Below are positions 24,478-31,454 of a stretch of 35,937 nucleotides of DNA, piece by piece (position 1 is the first letter of the stretch; each line of letters starts with the position of its first letter). The notes below the pieces were generated by a model, which worked only from the letters and a program-made list of their open reading frames with translations, did no database searches and had not been told where the DNA came from. The DNA comes from a bacterium (lineage in GTDB: Archaea; Nanobdellota; Nanobdellia; SCGC-AAA011-G17; GW2011-AR17): assembly GCA_030697685.1 (NCBI GenBank), contig JAUYPF010000045.1, positions 1 to 35,937 of the forward strand, read 5' to 3'. The position numbers were made by a program, and so were the translations under genes.

Positions 24478-24514
24478 TCCGGAAATCTTCCGGTTTTTTC
24501 GGAAATCTTTCGAA
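24478..24514 (+). repeat. two direct copies of TYCGGAAATCTTYCG, 20 bp apart
   Basis: TCCGGAAATCTTCCGG begins at 24478 and TTCGGAAATCTTTCG begins at 24498, two helical turns apart, right after the dcd stop. A third copy, TCCGGAAATTATCCG, begins at 27095 in front of the leuS TATA box. They could be regulator-binding sites; the T6 run between the first two may also aid termination. Confidence 0.4.
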
Positions 24515-24702
24515 AATTTTGCCTAAAGCTTTTTTAAGAAGCTTTTCTTAGAGTAGTTTTGTATTGTACTTGCTTAAAGCAATGACCTCAAAAGTTTTAA
24601 TTGCAGATTAAAAAACTGATGGAACATCCCAAATAATGGATAAGTCTTAGCTGCAGTGCAATATATAAAATTTACTTAGCGGGAGCTATGAAGGAGGAAA
24701 AA
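24515..24702 (+). promoter_or_regulatory. intergenic region with promoter and SD of the LTD operon
   Basis: After the repeats there is an imperfect hairpin built on two AAGCTT hexamers (about 24526-24547). Near the end ATATATAAAA at 24661-24670 is a good TATA box, with a predicted start near 24688-24692. AAGGAGG at 24691-24697 is a strong SD placed 5 nt before the ATG at 24703. The ATG at 24688 would instead be leaderless. Nothing else recognisable. Confidence 0.5.
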
Positions 24703-25941
24703 ATGAAAAGAATATTCTTAACAACAATTTGGCTTTGCTTATTTTTTCCATTGGTAACAGCAAACTTGTACATAACAGAAATTATGCACAGCCCAACACA
24801 AGTAAGTGATAGTGAAGGAGAATGGATTGAAATTTATAATGATGGAGAAAACATAATAGATCTCAATACGTGGATTCTTGATGGAAAAACTATTGGAAAT
24901 AGAAGCATTAAATCAAAAGAATATTTTGTGATAGCAAGAGAGCTTCTTGATGGCACAGATTTAGATACAGAAAGTTTTGAATTCTATTGGGGAAATAATA
25001 ATGGGATTTGGGATGAAAATTTCTCGGCAACAGAACTAACTTTAAGTCTCAAAGAAGAAGATACGATTGTTCTAACAAATGGATTAAACACAAAAGAATT
25101 CTCATACAACAAATCTTTTGGTGGAAATAGAAATGGCAAAACTTTAGAAAGAATATCCTTAACAGAATGGCAAGAAGGTCCATTAGATGGGACACCTGGA
25201 TTTGGGAATTTTTCCACAACAAAAAATAATTGGAATAGTATTAATATTTTCTTAGAGCTTCTCAATAATGCTCCAGAAATTATTCAAATAAATCTCACAG
25301 ATGATAATGAGAAGGAAGGAATACAAATTCTTCCTTTATTAAATGAAGAAAAGATGGTTTTCATCCAAGTAATAGTAAATGAGACTGATGGTTTTCAAGA
25401 TATAGAGAGTATAAGTTTCTCAATACTAAATGAAACAAGAAATCTCACTTTTAAAGAGAATCTCTCAACAACAAATGCGCGATATGAAGGAAATTTTACA
25501 CTTTCCAATAATCTCACTGCAGGAGAATATACCATTTTTGTATTTGCAGCAGATAAAGAAAATAAAACAAAAAAGGATATAAATTTTACTTATGAAGGAA
25601 TTGTTTCTACAGAATTAAATGTTACCAATTTTAAAATGAGTATGCATAGTGGAGAAACAACACTGCATTCTATGCAAATTCTCAATGGAGGAAATGTTCC
25701 TATTGATACAGAAATTTCTGCAAATGACCTTCTTTCAGAAAAAGAAAGTATCCCCAGAAATTCTATAGAGGTATTCCAGGATATTTGGTTACCTTTAGAA
25801 AATCCTGTATTTTTAGATCTAAATGTTGCACCTCAGGATATAAAAGAAATTCAGTTCAGAATAAGAACACCACAACAAGCACGTTCTGGAACCTATAAAG
25901 GAGTAATCACCATCACTTCTGTGGAGAGTAAAGATGAATAA
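24703..25941 (+). CDS. secreted protein with N-terminal lamin-tail (LTD) domain
   Basis: A 412-residue exported protein. The signal peptide is about residues 1-20 (KRIFLTTIWLCLFFPLVTA). An LTD domain follows (about 21-155): LYITEIMHSP, GEWIEIYNDGENIIDLNTW, then SLKEEDTIVLTNG and GKTLERIS, ending DGTPGFGN. The remainder is beta-rich with many N-glycosylation-like Asn-x-Ser/Thr sites (for example NETRNLTF, NFTLSNNLT). LTD domains are common in DPANN surface proteins. No membrane anchor in this protein; the third gene of the operon encodes an anchored one. The start at 24703 is chosen for the SD; ATG 24688 is the alternative, adding five residues. Confidence 0.7.
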   Translation: MKRIFLTTIWLCLFFPLVTANLYITEIMHSPTQVSDSEGEWIEIYNDGENIIDLNTWILDGKTIGNRSIKSKEYFVIARELLDGTDLDTESFEFYWGNNNGIWDENFSATELTLSLKEEDTIVLTNGLNTKEFSYNKSFGGNRNGKTLERISLTEWQEGPLDGTPGFGNFSTTKNNWNSINIFLELLNNAPEIIQINLTDDNEKEGIQILPLLNEEKMVFIQVIVNETDGFQDIESISFSILNETRNLTFKENLSTTNARYEGNFTLSNNLTAGEYTIFVFAADKENKTKKDINFTYEGIVSTELNVTNFKMSMHSGETTLHSMQILNGGNVPIDTEISANDLLSEKESIPRNSIEVFQDIWLPLENPVFLDLNVAPQDIKEIQFRIRTPQQARSGTYKGVITITSVESKDE

Positions 25942-26194
25942 AAAACTACTTGATGAGCTGAATTTCATCTTGGAAGAAGCAGAAGCAAAAGTGGGAAACA
26001 AAATAGAGAAAGTTCTTCTTGAAATGTACTGGCAGATAGGCTATTGTCTAAGGGAATATAATGAAGAAGAGCTAAATATACTCATTAAAGAGCTTTCTCT
26101 TCTTCTTAAGCTTGAACAAGAAATATTTTTTACTGCCTATCATCTCTATAAAGAATATCCTATAAAGAAAAATATAAGGAGAATTGCAGCATGA
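25934..26194 (+). CDS. small helical protein resembling the DUF1016 N-terminal domain
   Basis: An 86-residue soluble, helical protein. LLEMYWQIGYCLREY, then IKELSLLLKLEQEIFFTAYHLYKEYP, resembles the N-terminal helical domain of DUF1016/YhcG-type proteins (YW-IG-I pattern, later FY-YP-like end), but there is no nuclease domain behind it. The likeness is partial. It sits between two genes for exported proteins, overlapping the first by 8 nt and the second by ATGA, so it is strictly cotranslated. Function unknown. Confidence 0.5.
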   Translation: MNKKLLDELNFILEEAEAKVGNKIEKVLLEMYWQIGYCLREYNEEELNILIKELSLLLKLEQEIFFTAYHLYKEYPIKKNIRRIAA

Positions 26195-26628
26195 AAAGAA
26201 TACTTCTTTTTTTTCTTCTTCTCATACCATGTACCACTGCTTTAGCAGTAAGTCCAACAAGTGTAGACTTAAGAGATGGCTCTATAGGAGAAGTATACAT
26301 CTACAATACACTTGAAACTCAGATAGACATTCAAATTGATGGTGTCTACAAAGAAAATTTTACCTTAGCTCCAGAAGAGAAAAAGATTCTCCATATTTCT
26401 GTTCAAGGAGAACGTCCAGGAAGCTATGAAGGGCAATTGATCATTAAAGAAGTATATGATAATGGTTTCATCAATGCAATAGCTATTCCTGTAGAATATG
26501 CTGGAGTTATTCCTCAGACACAGAAACAGATTTTTCCAGTAAAGCTAGCAGTATCTTTACTTCCAATTATAGGAATTCTTATTGGATTTACAGCTTATTT
26601 GTACAAAAAAAGGAAGAAATGTGTATAG
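26191..26628 (+). CDS. exported membrane-anchored beta-domain protein
   Basis: A 145-residue protein with signal peptide (1-20, ending ALA), one beta-sandwich domain (about 22-105, with LAPEEKKILHISVQGERPGSYEG, typical of archaeal surface Ig-like modules), and a C-terminal membrane helix (about 118-138) followed by KKRKK. It is therefore a type I membrane protein. It may anchor or partner the secreted LTD protein of the same operon. Its end overlaps the RelE-like toxin reading frame. Confidence 0.65.
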   Translation: MKRILLFFLLLIPCTTALAVSPTSVDLRDGSIGEVYIYNTLETQIDIQIDGVYKENFTLAPEEKKILHISVQGERPGSYEGQLIIKEVYDNGFINAIAIPVEYAGVIPQTQKQIFPVKLAVSLLPIIGILIGFTAYLYKKRKKCV

Positions 26629-26943
26629 AGTTTTTCGTACGGATCGTTATGATAAGAAATTTTTAAGATTAGATTATCATGAAAAAATATTGGGTGATGT
26701 TATTGAGAAAAAATTAAAGCTAGAGCCATATTCTTCGAAACATTTAGGCCTTCCTTTTTTCGTGAAAAGAAGTTTGAAAATAAAAGAATCCTCTTTTTGG
26801 TCTATGAAGAATATTCAGCTGTACTTCTTGTGTCTGTGACAAATAAAAAAGATCAGCAAGAAGAAATAGACTTTATTAAAAATAATTTTGTAGAATTTAA
26901 AGAATTAGTGCTAAAATTAGTAAAATCTACTAAATCTCTTTGA
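26621..26943 (+). pseudogene. RelE-like toxin gene interrupted by a -1 frameshift at a T6 run
   Basis: From GTG 26621 (SD-like AGGAAG at 26611) the frame encodes VYRVFRTDRYDKKFLRL and later LEPYSSKHLGLPFF, a typical archaeal RelE/ParE-family toxin start. At the six-T run 26755-26760 the family-like sequence moves to the -1 frame: REKKFENKRILFLVYEEYSA, then VLLVSVTNKKDQQEEIDFIK, to a TGA at 26943. Together the two parts make a full toxin of about 107 residues. Either one T was lost (inactivation or a homopolymer sequencing error), or ribosomes shift at T-TTT-TTC, which is a canonical -1 slippery heptamer. An antitoxin-like ORF lies convergent on the other strand. Confidence 0.6.
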
Positions 26944-27049
26944 TTCTTCCATGCCTTAAATCTTCTAATGCCATTTTTAAATCTTCTAAAATAGAATAAT
27001 CTTCTTCATTCTTCTGCACTTTTTTTTTAGTTACAGTAACAGTTTTCAT
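26930..27049 (-). CDS. 39-residue antitoxin-like protein
   Basis: A short ORF opposite the RelE-like gene. It starts MKTVTVTKKKVQKNEEDYSI and ends LEDLKMALEDLRHGRIKEI; the ending resembles the C-terminal toxin-binding helices of small RelB-like archaeal antitoxins (often ..DLKxGRVxxI). A TATA-like GTTTTATAAGC on the minus strand (27071-27081) lies about 25 nt upstream, giving a leaderless transcript. The last 14 nt overlap the toxin's 3' end in convergent orientation, which is unusual for type II modules, where antitoxin and toxin share a transcript. It is short, so the call is tentative. Confidence 0.45.
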   Translation of the reverse strand: MKTVTVTKKKVQKNEEDYSILEDLKMALEDLRHGRIKEI

Positions 27050-27094
27050 AAAAAAATAAATATCTTTTCAGCTTATAAAACTATGCCAAAAAAA

Positions 27095-27124
27095 TCCGGA
27101 AATTATCCGAAAGATTTATATAAA
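27095..27124 (+). promoter_or_regulatory. leuS promoter with an upstream TCCGGAAAT-type site
   Basis: TCCGGAAATTATCCGAAAG (27095-27113) matches the two repeats at 24478-24514 and abuts the TATA box TTTATATAAA (27115-27124). The ATG at 27145 is about 25 nt from the TATA box, so leuS is likely almost leaderless. Confidence 0.5.
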
Positions 27125-27144
27125 ATGTAATACTTTCTCGTCTC

Positions 27145-30003
27145 ATGTCAGACTTCAAAGAAATCCAGGATAAATGGCAGAAAAAATGGAAGCAAGAAAA
27201 AGTCTTTGAAGTAGATATAAACAAAAAAAAAGAAAAATTTTTCATTAACACACCTTATCCATATATTTCTGGTTCTTTGCATATTGGTCATGCACGAGCA
27301 GTAACTGAAGTAGATGTATATTCTCGCTTTATACGTATGCGAGGAAAGAATGTTTTGTTTCCAATGGCATTCCATATTTCTGGTATGCCTGTATTAGGAA
27401 TAAGTATGGGAATTAAAAATGGCGATGAAAAAAAGATCGCACAATACAAAGAATACGTAAGTGCTTATGTCTCTAATGAAAAAGAAGTCGAAAAAATTGT
27501 CAAAAGTTTTGAAGATCCTTGGAAAATAGTAGAATTCTTTATCCCAAAAATGAAAGATGAGTATGCCTCTCTCGGTCTGGGTGTGGATTGGAGAAGATCC
27601 TTTACTTCTGGTGATGTAGAGCATCAAAAATTAGTAGAATGGCAATTTCACAAATACAAAGAAAAAGGCTACCTTATGCAGGGAAAATATCCCGTTCTTT
27701 ATAGTAAAACACTAAATAATGCTGTGGGGGAAGATGATATTACTGATGGTGATACAGATCCTGTAGAAAAAAGAGAATTTACTTTAATGAAATTTTCTTT
27801 TGGAGATTCCTTCTTAGTCACGGCAACACTTCGTCCTGATACTCTTTTTGGACAAACAAACCTTTGGCTGAATCCAGATGTAACTTATGTAAAAGCAAAA
27901 GTCAATGGAGAGAAATGGATTATCTCTAAGCCTTGTGCAGAAAAACTTTCCTATCAGGATAAAAAAGTAGAAATTCTAGAAGAAGTTACTGGAAAATCTC
28001 TTTTAGGAAAAACTTGTAAAGCAATACACAAAAATACAGATTTATTGATTCTTCCTTTCAAAGGCTGTAAACCAGAAATTGCAACGGGCCTTGTCATCTC
28101 TGTTCCAAGCTCTGCTCCCTATGATTACCTTGCATTAAAAGAACTGCAAGATTCTCCACAGCTCTGCCAGAAATATGGTCTTGATCATGCAAAAATAAAA
28201 GCTATTCAAGCAATTCCTATTATTGTCTCTGAAAGCTTCTCAGAATTTTCCGCACAAGAAGTATGTAAGAAAATGAACATTACTTCTATACAACAAGACA
28301 AACTTATTGATGTAGCAACAAAAGAAGTCTACAAAGTTGAATTTCATACAGGAAAATTATTGAAAAGTTGTGGCAAGTACGCAGGAAAATCCGTGCAACA
28401 AGCACAGCAATTGATTGTTGAAGATCTCAAAAAAGAAAAGAAAGTAGATATATTCTATGAAGTCTCTCGCCATGCAGTATCTCGTGATGGCGGAGAAATT
28501 ATTGTTGCCATAATGGATAATCAATGGTTCTTAGATTTTAATGCAAAGGGCTGGAAGAAAGATGCAAAACAAGCTTTGAAAGAAATGGAAATTCTTCCCA
28601 ACAAATATAGAAAACAATTTGAAGATGTTTTTGAATGGTTAGACAAAAGACCATGTGCACGCCTTCGTGGCATAGGAACACAGCTTCCTTTTGATAAACA
28701 ATGGGTCATTGAATCTCTTTCTGATTCCACTATATACATGTCTCTTTATACAATTCAAGATAAACTAAAGAAATATAAAATCTCTGGAGAACAACTGACT
28801 CCTGAATTTTTTGACTATATTTTCCAAAGTAAAGGAAAACTAACTGACCTAAGTAAAAAATTAAAAATAAAAGAAGCAGAACTAAAAGATATCAAAGATA
28901 ATTTTGAGTACTGGTATCCCTTTGATCAAAGACATACCTTTCAACCTCATTTAGCAAATCACTTGTCTTTTATGATCTTCGCACATACCGCATGCTTTCC
29001 TAAAGACAAACAACCAAAGAAAATTTCTTTACATGGTATGATTATTTCAGGAGGGACAAAAATGTCTAAATCCAAGGGAAACACAGTAACATTAATGGAT
29101 TTAAATAAACAGTATGGTGCAGATGCTTTCCGTGCTTTTCTCTGTAATTCAACTTCTGTGGATGCAACAATGAATTGGCAGTCCTCAGAAGTCGAAAAAA
29201 CAAAAAAACAAATAGAACATATATACACACTTGTTCAAGAACTAAGTAAAAACAGAAAACAAGGTTCTATCACAAATAAATCTTTTCTCTCTAAAATAGA
29301 ATCTTGTATACAACGAGCAACACAGAGTTTTGAAGAAATGAATCTAAGAGAATACAGTAATGTTGTTCTCTTTGAAATGCCTCGTGTCTATCAACATATA
29401 GCCAAACAAGGAAAAGATATCCCTGCAATAAACGATTATATTTTTGATCGTTGGGTTCCTATGCTTGCACCTTTGTGTCCACACTATGCAGAAGAATTGT
29501 GGTCTCTAGGAAAGAAAAAAGGCTTTGTTTCTCTAGCACTATGGCCTCAGTATAATGAAAAACTCATAGATGAGAAAGCAGAGTTTATTGAAGAAACTAT
29601 TGAGAATATTGCTGCGGATGTTCAAGAGATTCAAAAGTTATTAAAAAAAGAAAAAATGGAAAAAATAAAAATTATAATCGCTCAAGAATGGAAATACACA
29701 TTTATGAAAAACTTCAAAAAACTTCTTGCAAAAGAGCGAGATATAGGTGTTTTGATAAAATCCTTAGTGGATAAAGAACATACAAAAGATATCACTGCAT
29801 TAGTTCCAGCATTAGTGAAAAATCCTTCAAAGATTCCTCTTGTTATTCTTACACAAAAAGAAGAGAACGCTATGTTTGGACAGTATAAAGAGATTTTAGA
29901 AAAGAAACTTTCTTGTAAGGTAGAAATAGAATTGGCAGAAAAAAGCAAAGAGCAAAAGGCTGCGAATGCTTTGCCAAGTAAACCTGCGCTTGTGCTCTCC
30001 TAG
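27145..30003 (+). CDS. leuS: leucyl-tRNA synthetase, archaeal/eukaryotic type
   Basis: A 952-residue class I synthetase that charges tRNA-Leu. The HIGH motif is SGSLHIGHARA (HIGH at 46-49) and KMSKS is at 639-643 in GGTKMSKSKGNT. The CP1 editing domain is present between them: TATLRPDTLFGQTNLWLNPD is the Thr-rich editing motif and GLVISVPSSAPYDYLAL contains the conserved aspartate. The placement of domains and the length match archaeal LeuRS (about 950) rather than the bacterial enzyme (about 860). The C-terminal domain ends AANALPSKPALVLS as in complete archaeal proteins, so the mobile-element remnant that follows has not truncated it. Confidence 0.97.
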   Translation: MSDFKEIQDKWQKKWKQEKVFEVDINKKKEKFFINTPYPYISGSLHIGHARAVTEVDVYSRFIRMRGKNVLFPMAFHISGMPVLGISMGIKNGDEKKIAQYKEYVSAYVSNEKEVEKIVKSFEDPWKIVEFFIPKMKDEYASLGLGVDWRRSFTSGDVEHQKLVEWQFHKYKEKGYLMQGKYPVLYSKTLNNAVGEDDITDGDTDPVEKREFTLMKFSFGDSFLVTATLRPDTLFGQTNLWLNPDVTYVKAKVNGEKWIISKPCAEKLSYQDKKVEILEEVTGKSLLGKTCKAIHKNTDLLILPFKGCKPEIATGLVISVPSSAPYDYLALKELQDSPQLCQKYGLDHAKIKAIQAIPIIVSESFSEFSAQEVCKKMNITSIQQDKLIDVATKEVYKVEFHTGKLLKSCGKYAGKSVQQAQQLIVEDLKKEKKVDIFYEVSRHAVSRDGGEIIVAIMDNQWFLDFNAKGWKKDAKQALKEMEILPNKYRKQFEDVFEWLDKRPCARLRGIGTQLPFDKQWVIESLSDSTIYMSLYTIQDKLKKYKISGEQLTPEFFDYIFQSKGKLTDLSKKLKIKEAELKDIKDNFEYWYPFDQRHTFQPHLANHLSFMIFAHTACFPKDKQPKKISLHGMIISGGTKMSKSKGNTVTLMDLNKQYGADAFRAFLCNSTSVDATMNWQSSEVEKTKKQIEHIYTLVQELSKNRKQGSITNKSFLSKIESCIQRATQSFEEMNLREYSNVVLFEMPRVYQHIAKQGKDIPAINDYIFDRWVPMLAPLCPHYAEELWSLGKKKGFVSLALWPQYNEKLIDEKAEFIEETIENIAADVQEIQKLLKKEKMEKIKIIIAQEWKYTFMKNFKKLLAKERDIGVLIKSLVDKEHTKDITALVPALVKNPSKIPLVILTQKEENAMFGQYKEILEKKLSCKVEIELAEKSKEQKAANALPSKPALVLS

Positions 30004-30011
30004 TTAGGTAA

Positions 30012-30156
30012 TTGCTATTGAAAGACAAAAAGATGATGAAACCTACTCTTGAAATAAGCACTGTTGAAGCCCCAGATCTTAAGATTTTCTCGCTAGAAAT
30101 CCCCTAATTCAGTTGCTTTGCAACTGGATGTGCCTTTAGGCATGGGAGGACGTCAA
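30012..30156 (+). mobile_element. IS200/IS605-type right-end remnant (TnpB tail and omega-RNA-like scaffold)
   Basis: 30012-30107 is an open stretch without start that ends TLEISTVEAPDLKIFSLEIP and a stop, like the short tails of archaeal TnpB. From about 30099 a compact structured block follows: an outer TCCC...GGGA pairing enclosing a perfect stem CAGTTGC-TTT-GCAACTG (30110-30126) and a second hairpin TGCC-TTTA-GGCA (30131-30142). It ends GGGAGGACGTCAA (30144-30156). Archaeal IS605 right ends and omega-RNAs characteristically finish with such hairpins, then GGGAGGATGTCAA-like sequence. No TnpA or TnpB core is present, so this is a relic, a solo end or a non-autonomous element. Confidence 0.5.
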
Positions 30157-30163
30157 TTTTTTA

Positions 30164-30502
30164 CTAAAATCCCTCAGAGCCAATAGTTCGAAGAATATGT
30201 TTTATTTTTTCTATAGTTTCTTGTTGTGCTTTTTTATCTGACATGCGTACAAAGAGAAGTAAGATATCCAAGAGTTTTTTTTCGTCCATACATCGTAATG
30301 TAAATCCATCAGTAATAAAATAAAATCGAAAGCCTTTATATTTTAATTCTTTGATAACAATACCACCAACAGTTCCTAGTTCTTTTCCTTTTTGTGGATG
30401 TTGCTCTAATGATTTCAAATATTCTAAAACTTCCACACTCTCTTGCTTAAATTTTTTATAAATTTCTAAAGTAAGCGAATCTACAATTTCTACTTTTGCC
30501 AT
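30164..30502 (-). CDS. RelE-superfamily toxin
   Basis: A 112-residue protein with a RelE/ParE-like fold pattern: N-terminal helices, KGKELGTVGGIVIKELKY with the rising beta strands, KGFRFYFI, and LLDILLLFVRMSDKKAQQETI before the C-terminal helix. RelE-type toxins cut mRNA on the ribosome or inhibit gyrase; which applies cannot be told. The gene lies behind and overlaps (13 nt) the antitoxin gene, the normal type II order. Its DKKAQQETI segment resembles NKKDQQEEI in the broken toxin at 26621, so the two toxins are distant relatives. Confidence 0.75.
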   Translation of the reverse strand: MAKVEIVDSLTLEIYKKFKQESVEVLEYLKSLEQHPQKGKELGTVGGIVIKELKYKGFRFYFITDGFTLRCMDEKKLLDILLLFVRMSDKKAQQETIEKIKHILRTIGSEGF

Positions 30503-30693
30503 TTCTCTTTCGCTCTTTTTATAGCCTTATCAATAGGAATTGCTTTTTCTGAAGAAAAAAGAAACTCTCTCAGCTGTTCTTTTACAGCCATGCGGTACAT
30601 TCTTCTCACTATATCATCATAGCTATCTTTTTTTGATCCAAAGGTACTAATCAATTCTTTTGTTTCTTCTTCAATTTGTATAGTTGTTGCCAT
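30490..30693 (-). CDS. VapB/RHH-like antitoxin
   Basis: A 67-residue protein: ATTIQIEEETKELISTFGSK, then KDSYDDIVRRMYRMAV, the ribbon-helix-helix-like N-terminus of archaeal antitoxins, followed by a charged toxin-binding tail (AIPIDKAIKRAKEKWQK). ATG at 30693 is chosen over a TTG 48 nt upstream because the predicted transcript starts at or next to it. It binds and neutralises the RelE-like toxin encoded immediately downstream, and would autorepress through the CTATAG array in its promoter. Confidence 0.75.
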   Translation of the reverse strand: MATTIQIEEETKELISTFGSKKDSYDDIVRRMYRMAVKEQLREFLFSSEKAIPIDKAIKRAKEKWQK

Positions 30694-30694
30694 C

Positions 30695-30728
30695 CTATAG
30701 GATCTATAGCAGCTATAGTATATAAAAG
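30695..30728 (-). promoter_or_regulatory. toxin-antitoxin promoter with three CTATAG sites at 9-bp period
   Basis: The palindromic hexamer CTATAG occurs at 30695, 30704 and 30713, spaced exactly 9 bp, between the antitoxin start codon and its TATA box (TATATAAAAG at 30719-30728, read as CTTTTATATA on the minus strand). Tandem short palindromes are the usual operator of ribbon-helix-helix antitoxins, so this is a likely autorepression site. Confidence 0.6.
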
Positions 30729-30844
30729 TTTCGTTGGACAAGCCTTGGACAAAATTACTTTGCCACTACAAGCCTTATATCTACTGAATATGACCACATG
30801 GACAGATGGACAACTTGGCACGACCTCCGCGCCAGCTTTAAATA
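30729..30844 (+). promoter_or_regulatory. gap with higher GC and the TATA box of the 31008 operon
   Basis: About 100 bp without a convincing gene. It has a higher GC content than its surroundings and an imperfect hairpin (TGGC...GCCA, 30816-30834) whose loop contains ACCTCC. CTTTAAATAGG with TTTAAATA at 30837-30844 is the TATA box for the regulator operon, with a predicted start near 30868 and hence a leader of about 140 nt. Confidence 0.4.
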
Positions 30845-30895
30845 GGTTCTGCCAATATGTTCTAAGCAATGATAAAAGGAAATTAACAAATTCCT

Positions 30896-30984
30896 AATCC
30901 CCTCGAATTCGAGGGATTTAGAAAGGAACCGAATTCGATCCCTTTAGAAAAATATTATGTAACTGTGTCGGATTCGATACAGTT
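30896..30984 (+). promoter_or_regulatory. leader with three related 24-nt hairpins
   Basis: Three 24-nt stem-loops lie at 30896-30919, 30922-30945 and 30961-30984. Each has a central (T/C)CG-RATT-CGA core with a tetraloop AATT, AATT or GATT. Each is followed by AGAAA, so every unit ends TTAGAAA. The outer stems differ (AAAGG/CCTTT in the second, AACTGT/ACAGTT in the third) yet keep pairing, as expected for a selected RNA structure. GGAGG at 30997-31001 is 6 nt before the ATG at 31008. Confidence 0.6.
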
Positions 30985-31007
30985 AGAAATAAAAAAGGAG
31001 GCAAAAA

Positions 31008-31454
31008 ATGATAAAAATATCCAAAGATACACCCTTAGCAGAACTCACTTTGAGGAAATATGAAAAGCCATATGAGATGTCTAAGAGAGACTTGATGCGA
31101 AAGATTTGTCTTTCCACAGGTTTGTTGCAGCCAGGAGACTCCAGAGATGTTATTGTAGATATTTTTCAAATCCTCCTAGAAAAAAAACAAGAAATGTCTT
31201 GTGATGAAATTCAAGAAGCAGTCATCGCAAAAAGAAAAGAAGAAAAGCTTCCTCTAAATGGTATTGCTGCATCAAATATACGAAGACAAGTAAAACGCCT
31301 CAGAGATATATACTTTGTAGAAAAAGTACGCAACAATTATCGCATCCATGAAAATGAACAATTATCAATATTATTTACAGAAAAAATTGAAAAGTTTTAT
31401 TTAGTGGGAATTGTTTCCAGGGTTAAAGAATATTTACAAGAACTAGAAAAATGA
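31008..31454 (+). CDS. winged-helix transcription-regulator-like protein
   Basis: A 148-residue protein. The N-terminal 40 residues (TPLAELTLRKYEKPYEMSKR) are basic and unassigned. The central part (about 45-115) looks like a winged helix: VIVDIFQILLEKKQEMSCDE, a recognition-helix-like AASNIRRQVKRLRDI, and a wing VEKVRNNYRIHE. The C-terminus is helical. It is probably DNA- or RNA-binding. Its own leader carries the three-hairpin array, so it may control itself through it. It is followed by an ATGA overlap with the methyltransferase gene. The N-terminal conserved-looking block is not one I can name. Confidence 0.6.
   Translation: MIKISKDTPLAELTLRKYEKPYEMSKRDLMRKICLSTGLLQPGDSRDVIVDIFQILLEKKQEMSCDEIQEAVIAKRKEEKLPLNGIAASNIRRQVKRLRDIYFVEKVRNNYRIHENEQLSILFTEKIEKFYLVGIVSRVKEYLQELEK

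Noticed and set aside
24515-24702. A box C/D sRNA in the dcd-LTD gap, prompted by CTGATGGA
   Set aside because: The C box consensus RUGAUGA is not met and no matching D box arrangement with C'/D' is present.
30012-30107. A functional small gene after leuS
   Set aside because: The open stretch has no usable start after its upstream stop other than weak internal ATGs and reads like a TnpB tail; it is treated as part of a mobile-element remnant.
30676-30897. Open frames on both strands (73 codons plus, 72 codons minus) across the toxin-antitoxin promoter region
   Set aside because: They cross the TATA box, CTATAG array and antitoxin start and have no recognisable domain; they are judged by-products of low stop density in a somewhat GC-richer stretch.
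30896-30984. tRNA genes or T-arms suggested by TTCGA-containing segments
   Set aside because: The segments are self-complementary units without an acceptor stem, D-arm or anticodon arm; they form three separate hairpins and not a cloverleaf.
30896-30984. CRISPR array
   Set aside because: Only three diverged units with unequal spacing and no spacers of uniform length, and no cas genes nearby.
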